Source of the DNA: Devosia equisanguinis
GTDB lineage: Bacteria > Pseudomonadota > Alphaproteobacteria > Rhizobiales > Devosiaceae
Direction: 5' to 3'
Assembly: GCA_945888565.1 (NCBI GenBank)
Contig: CAMDAL010000219.1
Coordinates: forward strand, 1 to 7,010
DNA: 7,010 nucleotides
The notes beneath the pieces were generated by a model. It had not been told where the DNA came from. It made no database searches and worked only from the letters and a program-made list of their open reading frames with translations. Each line of letters begins with the position of its first letter. The first letter of the stretch is position 1. The translations under genes and the position numbers were made by a program. Shown one piece after another: positions 1 to 6,334 of this stretch.

Positions 1-1
1 C

Positions 2-271
2 CACGCCGACGAAGAGGCCGAGGCCGACCTGACCGGCGACAACCGGATCATGGCCCTGCTGGCCGAGCGCGCATTCGTGAAGGAGGCCATCGGCAAGTAC
101 GGCAAGCTCACCGACGCTCTCGACGCCGAGATCAAGTCCAAGCTCGGAAACGCCACCGTCGCCCACCTCCCGGGCGGCCGGAAGATCACGTGGCGATCCT
201 CGAAGCGGGAGGGGTTCTTCGTCGGCCCCAAGACCGTCCGCGTCCTCAAAGTCCCCAACCCGAAGGAGTAG
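2..271 (+). CDS. YqaJ-type phage recombination exonuclease, C-terminal fragment (5' end outside window)
   Basis: The reading frame is open from the first complete codon, so the gene starts outside the window and only about 89 C-terminal residues are seen. The visible part runs from an acidic stretch (HADEEAEADLTGDN) through a helical segment (KYGKLTDALDAEIKSKLG) to a compact end with GGRKITWRSSKREGF and TVRVLKV. This pattern of a helix, then a GRKxTWxSxxRxG strand pair, then a basic end is what I recognise at the C-terminus of YqaJ/lambda-exonuclease-family phage nucleases, which resect double-stranded DNA ends 5' to 3' for single-strand annealing recombination. The catalytic core (the Asp/Glu/Lys metal site) is upstream and cannot be checked. 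The downstream genes fit a phage recombination operon. The sequence AAGGAG at 263-268, just before the TAG stop, serves as ribosome binding site for the next gene, so the two are probably translationally coupled. The family call rests on the C-terminal tail alone. Confidence 0.6.
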   Translation, partial: HADEEAEADLTGDNRIMALLAERAFVKEAIGKYGKLTDALDAEIKSKLGNATVAHLPGGRKITWRSSKREGFFVGPKTVRVLKVPNPKE

Positions 272-275
272 CCAG

Positions 276-1040
276 GTGCTGCAGACCCGCATCCCCATCG
301 CCGAGCAAGTGTTCGGCCACAACAAGGCCCCGATGGCCGAGGTGCTCGGCCTCGACTTCGCCGAGCTCGCCCGTGACGCCGCGGCGCTGATCGAGGCCGC
401 CAGTAAGCTGCCGAAGTCGATCAAGACCGACGCCGAGCTCGGCGACTTCGGGCATGTCGTCACGAAACTCCGGGCGCTGGCCTCGACCGTAGACGGCACC
501 CGCAAGGACGAGGGCAAGCCGCTGCTCGATGCCACCCGCGACCTCAACGGCTTCTTCAACGAGCTCAAGGCCGGCCTCGACGAAGCCCGCGGCACGCTCG
601 AAGGCGTCGCCTCCGACTATCAGCGGGCGAAAGAGGCCGCCAAGCGGGCCGAGGCCGCCGCCGCCGCCCGGAAGCTGCGCGAGCAGGAGGACGCCGCCCG
701 CGCCAAGGCCGCTGAGAGCACCGGCACCACCGCCGCGCGGGCCGAGGGCAAGGCCGACAATCTGGCATCGGCCGCGGAGCGCCACGAGGCCGACGCCGCC
801 GCCAAGACCGCCGATCTCGTCCGGACCACTGTCGGCGGCGTCACCGTCTCGGCCAAGTCCGTCTGGACCTTCCGGATCGACGACTATGCCGCGCTGGAGG
901 CGACGATGGGCCCGCTTGGTCCGTACTTCACCGAGGACGCGGTGAAGGCGGCGATCCGCTCCCTCATGAGGCTTCGGAAGGGCGCCGTTGCGCTGCCCGG
1001 CGTCGCGATCATCGAGGACACCAAGGCCACCATCCGCTGA
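276..1040 (+). CDS. Phage coiled-coil protein of unknown function in the recombination operon
   Basis: 254 residues with a GTG start, chosen because AAGGAG (263-268) lies 7 nt upstream and the gene begins 4 nt after the previous stop. It has three parts: an N-terminal region (1-80); a long, highly charged Ala/Glu/Lys/Arg-rich helical stretch of about 85-180 that should form a coiled coil (AKEAAKRAEAAAAARKLREQ is typical); and a C-terminal globular part (about 186-254) with VSAKSVWTFRIDDY, then LPGVAIIEDTKATIR. That ending (trp-containing strand, short helix, then PGVxIxEDTKxxIR) is one I associate with phage proteins encoded beside exonuclease and annealing genes. I know of no assigned biochemical role. 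It has no signal peptide or membrane segment, so it is likely cytoplasmic. A structural or partner-binding role in recombination is inferred from position only. Confidence 0.75.
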   Translation: MLQTRIPIAEQVFGHNKAPMAEVLGLDFAELARDAAALIEAASKLPKSIKTDAELGDFGHVVTKLRALASTVDGTRKDEGKPLLDATRDLNGFFNELKAGLDEARGTLEGVASDYQRAKEAAKRAEAAAAARKLREQEDAARAKAAESTGTTAARAEGKADNLASAAERHEADAAAKTADLVRTTVGGVTVSAKSVWTFRIDDYAALEATMGPLGPYFTEDAVKAAIRSLMRLRKGAVALPGVAIIEDTKATIR

Positions 1041-1071
1041 CCCCACCACCCCCGCCAACAGGAGAAACCAA

Positions 1072-1392
1072 GTGGCAAGCAAGACCGTCCAGGCGCTGAA
1101 GATCAGCGCCACCGTCGCCCTCGCACAGACCGCCCGGACCGCGGTTGAGGGCACCGTGCTCCCGGAGGAGCTCGATGGCGTGAGGATCGCCACCGCCAAG
1201 CTCCGGGTCACCCACGCCATCGTCGCCCGGTACGACGACCCCGCCTATTCCGCGGCGGCCACCGCCCGGATCGCCGAGATTAAGGCCGCCCTGTCCGACA
1301 TGGGCGAGCTCGAAGCATGGCACGTCACCGCGGGCGCCGTGCCCGAGGCCGAGGCCGAGGTCGTCGAGATCGACGCCCCGGCGGCCGAGTAA
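1072..1392 (+). CDS. Small phage protein of unknown function
   Basis: 106 residues from a GTG start at 1072. The start is chosen because AGGAGA (1060-1065) precedes it at good spacing; the longer frame from the ATG at 988 would run 53 nt into the upstream gene and starts with Pro/Arg-rich shadow sequence. The protein is soluble and Ala-rich, with an N-terminal helix (VQALKISATVALAQTART), a middle segment (LPEELDGVRIATAKLRVTHA), a helical stretch at about 58-80 and an acidic tail (PEAEAEVVEIDAPAAE). I do not recognise the family. It lies 31 nt after the coiled-coil gene and 27 nt before the candidate annealing-protein gene, so co-transcription is likely. Confidence 0.65.
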   Translation: MASKTVQALKISATVALAQTARTAVEGTVLPEELDGVRIATAKLRVTHAIVARYDDPAYSAAATARIAEIKAALSDMGELEAWHVTAGAVPEAEAEVVEIDAPAAE

Positions 1393-1419
1393 CCCCCCAC
1401 CCCACAGAAGGAGGCCACC

Positions 1420-2655
1420 ATGGCCCAGGAAGTTATGAACCCGGAGACGGGCGAGTTCACCGAAACCGTCGTCCAGCAGAGCCTCGCGGTGGCGCTGTCG
1501 CGGGCGGAGGTTGACCAGCAGGTCTCGACCGCGATGGCGTACCCCCGGGGCGCCCGCAAGGGCGGCCTGCGGACCATCGTCAACGCCATCACTGACCTCG
1601 CAACTCTCAGCGACGACGCGGCCGCCGAGTGCGTCTATGCCCTGCCGCGCGGCGGAAAGCCGATCAAGGGCCCGAGCGTCCGGCTCGCCGAGATCGTCGC
1701 CGGTCAGTATGGCAACTGCCGCGTCGGCGCCCGCGTGGTCCACGTTGACCGCTTCGAGAAGTATGTCGAGGCCGAGGGCATCTTCCACGACCTGGAGAGC
1801 AACACCGCCACGACGGCCCGGGTTCGCCGCTCCATCGTCGATAAGAGCGGGCGGGTGTTCAAGGACGACATGATCCTCGTCACTGGCAACGCAGCGGCCT
1901 CCATTGCCAAGCGCAACGCCATCTTGGGCGGGGTGCCGAAGGCGATGTGGTCCCCGGCCTACGAGGCGGCGCACGCCGTGATCGCGGGCGACATCAAGAC
2001 GCTCGCAGTGAAGCGCGACGAGGCGATTAAGGCGTTCGCCATTTGGGGTGTGAAGCCCGAGCAGATCTTCGCCGCCCTCGAAGTCGGCGGGCTCGACGAC
2101 ATCGGGCTCGACGAGCTCGGCACGCTCCGGGCGATGTTCAAGTCGGTGAAGGACGGGGAGCAGAAGGTCGAGGAGTTCTTCCCGGCCATCGCCGACCAGA
2201 CCAAGGCCGCGGATGCTGCCAAGGGGACCGCCGCCAAGCTCGGGAACATTGCCGCGCGGGCGAAGGACAAGGCCGCCGCCCCGGCCGGGGACAAGCCGGA
2301 GCCCAACAAGGCTGCACAAACGGCCGACACGGGCTCAGACGCCGCCGCCGGTACGGATACCCCGGCCGAGGACGCCACGGCCGCCACGGGGGCCACGTCG
2401 GGAGAACAGCAGGGGTCCGAGGATCAGGGCGGCGACGTCGTCGATCCCGACGCCTCCGACGCGCAGGACGACGAGGACGGCGACGAGGCCCCGGCCTTCA
2501 CCGCCGGACAGATCGACGCCGCCTTCGACAAGGGCGCCGAAGCCAAGAAGGTCGGCCGCAGCCGCAAGGCGACCCCGCCGGAGTGGAGGGAGCCGGGCGC
2601 CGAGCCGCTGATCACCGCTTGGCTCGACGGCTTCGACCGCGCCACGCGCGAATGA
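1420..2655 (+). CDS. Conserved phage protein, candidate single-strand annealing/recombination protein with RMF-like C-terminal module
   Basis: 411 residues. The ATG has a near-perfect Shine-Dalgarno, GAAGGAGG at 1407-1414. The globular core (about 20-185) carries motifs I associate with a widespread phage family usually left hypothetical: ECVYALPRGGK (70-80), GPSVRLAEIVAGQYGN (84-99), GIFHDLESNTATTARVRR (120-137) and LVTGNAAASIAKRNAI (153-168). A helical segment follows (about 200-255, AFAIWGVKPEQIFAAL through KDGEQKVEEFFP), resembling the C-terminal helices of phage annealing proteins. Residues about 256-358 are an Ala/Asp/Glu/Gly-rich low-complexity linker, very acidic at its end. Residues 360-411 form a separate small module of RMF/CrpP-like pattern. 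The gene lies in the same operon as the YqaJ-type nuclease, where a RecT/Erf/Rad52-like annealing protein is normally found, and no other gene in the window fits that role. The annealing function is therefore inferred from context and weak resemblance. Confidence 0.8.
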   Translation: MAQEVMNPETGEFTETVVQQSLAVALSRAEVDQQVSTAMAYPRGARKGGLRTIVNAITDLATLSDDAAAECVYALPRGGKPIKGPSVRLAEIVAGQYGNCRVGARVVHVDRFEKYVEAEGIFHDLESNTATTARVRRSIVDKSGRVFKDDMILVTGNAAASIAKRNAILGGVPKAMWSPAYEAAHAVIAGDIKTLAVKRDEAIKAFAIWGVKPEQIFAALEVGGLDDIGLDELGTLRAMFKSVKDGEQKVEEFFPAIADQTKAADAAKGTAAKLGNIAARAKDKAAAPAGDKPEPNKAAQTADTGSDAAAGTDTPAEDATAATGATSGEQQGSEDQGGDVVDPDASDAQDDEDGDEAPAFTAGQIDAAFDKGAEAKKVGRSRKATPPEWREPGAEPLITAWLDGFDRATRE

Positions 2656-2660
2656 GAACC

Positions 2661-2688
2661 GGGGCGCGGGCTTCGGCCCGCGCTCCCC
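2661..2688 (+). other. GC-rich hairpin with UUCG tetraloop between genes
   Basis: An 8-bp perfect stem, GCGCGGGC (2664-2671) with GCCCGCGC (2676-2683), closes a TTCG loop in the extra-stable C(UUCG)G form. Three more G-C pairs form below it if the T at 2684 is bulged. It lies 5 nt after the stop of the candidate annealing-protein gene and about 20 nt before the XRE gene. No T-run follows, so it is not a standard intrinsic terminator; it may be a transcript-stabilising or attenuating element that sets different levels for upstream and downstream genes. Confidence 0.6.
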
Positions 2689-2708
2689 ACCACACCGGGA
2701 TTTGCACG

Positions 2709-2987
2709 ATGAGCACGACGGACCAGATCAACAAGACCATCGGGACGAGGATCGCCGCCCTGCGCCATGCGCGCGGGATGACGGCGGCCCAGGTCGCCGA
2801 GTTGGCCGCGATGTCGCAATGGCGACTGACGCGAATTGAGAACACCCGGAGCGAGGCCACGGCCGCCGAGCTCGTCAAGGTCGGGGTGGCGCTGGGCGTT
2901 ACGTCGTCGGTCATCTGCGGCGAGGAGAGGTTCTCCGAGTTCATGGACCGGGTCGGGGCCGCGCAGGCCGAGGCGGGTGCGCGATGA
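2709..2987 (+). CDS. XRE-family helix-turn-helix regulator
   Basis: 92 residues. The ATG at 2709 is preceded by only a weak Shine-Dalgarno-like CGGGA (2696-2700). Residues about 11-64 form a Cro/CI-type HTH: IGTRIAALRHARGMTAAQVA is helix 1 and the start of helix 2, ELAAMSQWRLTRIENTRS covers the recognition helix and the following turn, and AAELVKVGVALGV is the closing helix. The short C-terminal tail (ERFSEFMDRVGAAQAEAG) is probably helical and could serve in dimerisation. There is no peptidase or metabolite-binding domain, so it is a minimal DNA-binding regulator. It is encoded within the recombination operon and its stop overlaps the helicase start (ATGA at 2984-2987), so the two are translationally coupled. 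Its target is unknown; an operon-internal modulator is more likely than the main lysogeny repressor, which is usually divergently transcribed. Confidence 0.85.
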   Translation: MSTTDQINKTIGTRIAALRHARGMTAAQVAELAAMSQWRLTRIENTRSEATAAELVKVGVALGVTSSVICGEERFSEFMDRVGAAQAEAGAR

Positions 2988-4519
2988 GCAACTCCGTCGA
3001 CAGACTTTTCCTGGCTCTCGAACACGCCGCCGCCGCCGGGGTTCAGCGGCCACGGATGCGGTTCACCGGCATCACCGTGAGCCTCTCCTTTTCCGGCGCC
3101 GAGATTTACGTCAACTCGGCAATCGACGGCGCCTACCTCGGCAAGATCGTCGGCAACGGCTTCAGCAAGGGCTCCAAGTGCGACGCGGGGCGGGCCGCCT
3201 CGGTGTTGGCGGTCATGTCCGACCCGCTGGCCTACGCGGTCGCCTACGGTCGTGAAACTGGCTCTTGCTCCTGCTGCGGCCGGGAGCTCTCCGACCCGAT
3301 CAGCGTCGAGCGCGGCGTTGGGCCAGTCTGCCTCGCGAACTACAGGCTCAGTGACCTCCCGGTCGGGGCGACCCCGCCCGAGCTCGTGGCCGAGGAAGCC
3401 TCGTTCGCCGACCCCGGCGGGAGCCTCAGCTTCTCGCCGCAGCAGGAGCAGGCAATCCGCGCCGTCAAGGCGTGGCTCGCCGACCCGAACCGCAAGCCGT
3501 TCTTCTACCTCGCCGGATACGCGGGCACCGGCAAGACCACGCTGGCCAAGCTGCTCGCCGCCGACGCGGGGAAGGTTGTGTTCGCCGCCTTCACCGGCAA
3601 GGCCGCCCTCGTCCTCGGAGGCAAGGGCTGCTCGCCCTCCTCGACGATTCACTCGCTGATCTACCAGCCGAAAGAGGACGCCTCCGGGATCGTCCACTTC
3701 GTGCTCGACCTCGAAGGCCCGGCCAGCGAGGCCGACCTGATCGTGGTCGACGAGGTGTCGATGGTCGGCCCCGACCTCGGCAAAGACCTGCTGAAGTTCG
3801 GCAAGCCGGTCCTCGTCCTCGGCGATCCCGCCCAGCTGCCGCCGGTCGGCGACGAGGTGGGCTTCTTCACCAAGAACACCCCGGACTTCATGCTCACGGA
3901 TATTCACCGGCAGGCGGCCGACAACCCGATCATCCGCATGTCGATGATCGTCCGCGAGGGCGGGAAGCTGCCCTACGGGGAGTATGGCGACAGCCTCGTG
4001 ATCCGCCGCGACCAGCTGGGCCGGAATATGGTCCTTGGTGCCGACCAGGTTCTCTGCGGCACCAACAAGACCCGGCGCTCGAAGAACGCCCAAATTCGTC
4101 AGCTCCTCGGCCGCGAGGGATGGTTCACCGAGGGCGAACGCGTCGTCGGGCTCAAGAACAACAAGGAGAAGGGCTTCCTGAACGGCTCGATGTGGACGGT
4201 GCAAGAGGTCGACTTCAGCGACACCGAGGAAAGCCAGCTCGTCCTGTTCCCCCTCGACGCCGGGATGGCCAAGACACCCGTCGAGGTCAGGACAAGCCAC
4301 CTCTGGATCGAGGGTCGGGAGAAGGAGCTCCCCCCCAGCGAGGCCCGCGAGTACGACCCGGTGGACTACGGCTACGTCCTGTCGGTGCACAAGTCGCAGG
4401 GCTCGCAGTGGAACAGCGTCGTCGTGCTCGATGAGAGTTTCGTGTTCAAGCAGGACGCCGCGCGGCATCTCTATACCGCGATCACGCGGGCCGCCGAACG
4501 CGTCATCGTGGCGAGGTAG
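2984..4519 (+). CDS. RecD/Dda-like SF1 DNA helicase with N-terminal DUF6011-like zinc module
   Basis: 511 residues; the ATG overlaps the preceding stop by 4 nt. Residues about 20-125 match the layout of the DUF6011 zinc-ribbon family: a beta-rich lead-in, then GSCSCCGRELSDPISVERGV and GPVC, with C95, C98 and C116 as likely metal ligands (C97 is also present). Residues about 148-511 are an ATP-driven SF1B helicase. SPQQEQAIRAV is the Q-motif region; Walker A is GYAGTGKTT (178-186, K184); motif Ia is FTGKAA; Walker B is LIVVDEVSMV (252-261, D256/E257); motif III is LGDPAQLPPV (279-288); motif IV region is DIHRQ (306-310); motif V is VLSVHKSQGSQW (465-476, the UvrD_C_2 fold); motif VI is LYTAITRA (496-503, R502). 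All core motifs are intact, so it should be active. It is shorter than RecD2 and resembles phage Dda. It probably unwinds DNA in phage recombination or replication together with the upstream nuclease. It is soluble and cytoplasmic. Confidence 0.92.
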   Translation: MSNSVDRLFLALEHAAAAGVQRPRMRFTGITVSLSFSGAEIYVNSAIDGAYLGKIVGNGFSKGSKCDAGRAASVLAVMSDPLAYAVAYGRETGSCSCCGRELSDPISVERGVGPVCLANYRLSDLPVGATPPELVAEEASFADPGGSLSFSPQQEQAIRAVKAWLADPNRKPFFYLAGYAGTGKTTLAKLLAADAGKVVFAAFTGKAALVLGGKGCSPSSTIHSLIYQPKEDASGIVHFVLDLEGPASEADLIVVDEVSMVGPDLGKDLLKFGKPVLVLGDPAQLPPVGDEVGFFTKNTPDFMLTDIHRQAADNPIIRMSMIVREGGKLPYGEYGDSLVIRRDQLGRNMVLGADQVLCGTNKTRRSKNAQIRQLLGREGWFTEGERVVGLKNNKEKGFLNGSMWTVQEVDFSDTEESQLVLFPLDAGMAKTPVEVRTSHLWIEGREKELPPSEAREYDPVDYGYVLSVHKSQGSQWNSVVVLDESFVFKQDAARHLYTAITRAAERVIVAR

Positions 4520-4524
4520 CGGAA

Positions 4525-4623
4525 ATGGAGCGCAGCCGCATCGACGCGCTCGCCCGGCTGGCCAATGCGCCCGACCTGATCGGGCGCGGCCGGGCCATGG
4601 CGAAGTCCGGAAAGGGACGCTAA
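4525..4623 (+). CDS. Very small phage ORF, unknown function
   Basis: 32 residues (begins MERSRIDALARLANAPDLI, ends in a basic Gly/Lys/Arg tail). It starts 5 nt after the helicase stop, with GAGG at 4513-4516 eight nt upstream of the ATG, and ends with TAA 2 nt before the next ATG at 4626. The tight spacing and usable ribosome binding site support a real tiny gene in the operon. The sequence has one short amphipathic helix and no recognised domain. It is too short for composition to prove coding, so this is tentative. Confidence 0.4.
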   Translation: MERSRIDALARLANAPDLIGRGRAMAKSGKGR

Positions 4624-4625
4624 CG

Positions 4626-4952
4626 ATGGCCAGTCTTGACCCGGCGATCCTTGAATTTGTGCGGGCGATGGCGCGGGCCGACGCCCGCCGGGATATGGCC
4701 GCCGATCGGGCCGGGATGGATGAAAGATGCAACGCGCCGCCCTCTACGCTCGGTTCTCGACCGACCTGCAGTCCGAACGATCCGTCGACGATCAGCTTGC
4801 CCTCTGCCGGGAATATGCCGCGCGGCAGGGCTACCGCCTCGCGGGGGACTACTTCGACAAGGCCCGCTCGGGGGCGTCCATCTTCGGACGCGACGGTCTA
4901 CTTCGCCTCATGGATGACGCCAGAGCGGGCGCATTTGAGGTCGTTGTTGTAG
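4626..4952 (+). CDS. Small ORF upstream of and running into the recombinase gene; only the first third looks coding
   Basis: The ATG at 4626 opens a frame of 108 codons. The first ~34 residues (MASLDPAILEFVRAMARADA, then an Arg/Ala/Asp-rich helix) look like the small helical proteins often found just before phage recombinase genes. After position 4727 the frame lies entirely inside the recombinase gene, in another frame, and turns into Ser/Pro/Arg/Thr-rich sequence typical of a shadow frame in GC-rich DNA. Either the gene really extends as an overlap of 226 nt, or its original stop near 4721 was lost by a small indel: a TGA exists at 4721-4723 in the recombinase's own frame. A Shine-Dalgarno for this ORF could be the AAAGGGACG sequence just upstream (about 4612-4620). 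No function recognised. Confidence 0.4.
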   Translation: MASLDPAILEFVRAMARADARRDMAADRAGMDERCNAPPSTLGSRPTCSPNDPSTISLPSAGNMPRGRATASRGTTSTRPARGRPSSDATVYFASWMTPERAHLRSLL

Positions 4953-6334
4953 AGGCGCTGGACCGCCTCTCGCGCGACCAAGAGGACTTGGCCGGGCTGT
5001 TCAAGCGGCTGTCCTTCGCCAACGTCGAGATCATGGCGGTGCACGACGGCAAGGCCGACGCCATGCAGGTCGGCATCCGGGGCCTCGTCTCGACGCTGTT
5101 CCTCACCGACCTGAAGCACAAAATCCGCCGGGGGATGCATGGCGTAGTCCGCGATGGGCGTCACGCGGGCGGCAAAGCCTACGGCTACCGGCCGACGCCG
5201 GGACAGCCGGGGGTGATGGTGATCGACGAGGCCGAGGCGGCCATAGTGCGCCGCATCTTCGCAGAGGCGCTCGCCGGGCGCCGGGGCCGGGAGATCGCCG
5301 CGGGCCTGAACCGGGACGGGATCGCCCCGCCGAGGGGCGCCCATTGGAACGCCAGCACCATATCGGGCAGCGCCTCGCGCGGCTATGGGATGCTTCGGAA
5401 CCCGGTCTATGCCGGGAAGATCGTCTGGAACCGAGTCCGCATGGTCCGTGATCCCGACACCGGCAAGCGGATCAGCCGGACCAACGACCAGTCCGAGTGG
5501 CGCGAGGCCGACGTCCCCCACCTCGCGCTGGTCAGCAAAAAGGACTTCGACGCCGTCGCGGCCCGCCTCGAAGGGCGGTCGCGAAAACAGGCGGACGGGG
5601 AGTTCACGAGGCGCCCCAAGCGGCTCCTCTCGGGCATCCTGCGGTGCGGCTGCTGCGGCGGCGGGATGTCGATCAAGGACACCTACAAGGAGGCCGTCCG
5701 CATCCGGTGCACACGCTCGACCGAGAGCGGGGTCTGCTCGAACGACCGGACCTACCGGCTCGACCGGATCGAGGCCACGGTCCTCCGTGGGCTCAAGGAG
5801 CAGCTCGCCCACCCCGAGGCCCTGACAGAGTATGTCCGGGTCTACCGGGAGGAGCGTCGCGAGGAGAGCCAGCGGGTGTCGCGCGACCGCGGGAAGATCG
5901 AGCGGCGGATCGCCGACCTCACCGGCCAGATGGAACGGGCGATGTCCCTGTTCGTCCGCGGGGTGATCCCCGTCGAGACGGTTGAGGCGCAGTATGGGCC
6001 GCTGGACGCGGAGCGGAAGCAACTGCAGGCCGAGTTGGCCGAGCAGGACGCCCCGGCGGCCATCGAGCTCCACCCGCATGCGGTGACCAAATACAAGGCC
6101 GCGGTTGATGATCTCGCTGGCCGGATGGCGACGCTGGACGCCCGGGCCGACGCCGAGACAATCGCGGCGTTCCGCGAGTTGGTCGACCGGGTGGTAATCA
6201 TCGACGCGCCCAACAATGCGGTGGAAGTTCAGGTGATCGGGCGACTAGCCGCCATCCTCGGGAACGACGCCGAGATTTTCGGGGGAGCGATGGTAGCGGA
6301 GGAGGGATTTGAACCCCCGACACACGGATTATGA
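4727..6334 (+). CDS. Large serine recombinase (phage integrase)
   Basis: 535 residues. The ATG at 4727 is the first possible start, since the frame has a TGA at 4721-4723, and the first residues give the classic ALYARFSTDLQSERSVDDQ. The resolvase-type catalytic domain (1-~150) has R9, nucleophile S11, and LDRLSRD (78-84) with R80 and R83. The Recombinase domain (about 150-290) includes GYRP, IVRRIFAEALAG, LNRDGIAPPRG, TISGSASRGYGMLRNPVYAG and later LVSKKDFDAV. A zinc ribbon follows (LRCGCCGGGM at about 305-314, RCTR at 327-330, VC at 336-337). A coiled coil of about 375-445 is the part that in this family controls integration versus excision. It cuts and rejoins attP and attB through a 5'-phosphoserine link to insert the element. 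Residues 522-535 (MVAEEGFEPPTHGL) and the stop are encoded by the antisense of the tRNA gene at 6291-6334, marking the attachment site. All catalytic residues are present, so it is probably functional. Confidence 0.95.
   Translation: MQRAALYARFSTDLQSERSVDDQLALCREYAARQGYRLAGDYFDKARSGASIFGRDGLLRLMDDARAGAFEVVVVEALDRLSRDQEDLAGLFKRLSFANVEIMAVHDGKADAMQVGIRGLVSTLFLTDLKHKIRRGMHGVVRDGRHAGGKAYGYRPTPGQPGVMVIDEAEAAIVRRIFAEALAGRRGREIAAGLNRDGIAPPRGAHWNASTISGSASRGYGMLRNPVYAGKIVWNRVRMVRDPDTGKRISRTNDQSEWREADVPHLALVSKKDFDAVAARLEGRSRKQADGEFTRRPKRLLSGILRCGCCGGGMSIKDTYKEAVRIRCTRSTESGVCSNDRTYRLDRIEATVLRGLKEQLAHPEALTEYVRVYREERREESQRVSRDRGKIERRIADLTGQMERAMSLFVRGVIPVETVEAQYGPLDAERKQLQAELAEQDAPAAIELHPHAVTKYKAAVDDLAGRMATLDARADAETIAAFRELVDRVVIIDAPNNAVEVQVIGRLAAILGNDAEIFGGAMVAEEGFEPPTHGL
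6291..6334. other. Probable attachment-site region: recombinase 3' end overlapping tRNA 3' end
   Basis: The integrase gene lies at the element's edge, and its last 14 codons plus the TGA stop coincide with the 3' half of a host-type tRNA gene on the opposite strand, up to the anticodon loop. This is the usual sign of integration into a tRNA 3' end, where the element carries enough of the tRNA to keep it whole. The exact crossover dinucleotide and the other att copy cannot be seen, because the far end of the element is outside the window. The limits given are those of the shared coding/tRNA segment, not a mapped core. Confidence 0.65.

Noticed and set aside
246..1220. 324-codon open frame on the - strand
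   Set aside because: Mirror of the Ala/Glu-rich coiled-coil gene; low-complexity Gly/Ala/Leu sequence with no domain.
1009..2319. 436-codon open frame on the - strand
   Set aside because: Antisense to the candidate annealing-protein gene and its neighbour; Gly/Leu/Arg-rich shadow with no motif and no sensible start.
3472..4434. 320-codon + strand frame inside the helicase gene
   Set aside because: Arg/Pro/Gly-rich alternate frame of the helicase; the helicase frame carries all SF1 motifs.
2612..4732. 706-codon open frame on the - strand
   Set aside because: It is antisense to the XRE, helicase and small ORFs, which have clear motifs. Its composition is that of a shadow frame in GC-rich DNA, with no recognisable domain.
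4898..6079. 393-codon open frame on the - strand inside the recombinase
   Set aside because: Lies wholly antisense to a recombinase with intact catalytic and zinc motifs; no family resemblance.
4500..6334. Possible anti-phage defence genes near the integrase
   Set aside because: All genes from the helicase to the integrase read as recombination/integration functions or tiny unassigned ORFs; no toxin, nuclease-sensor or restriction signature is present.
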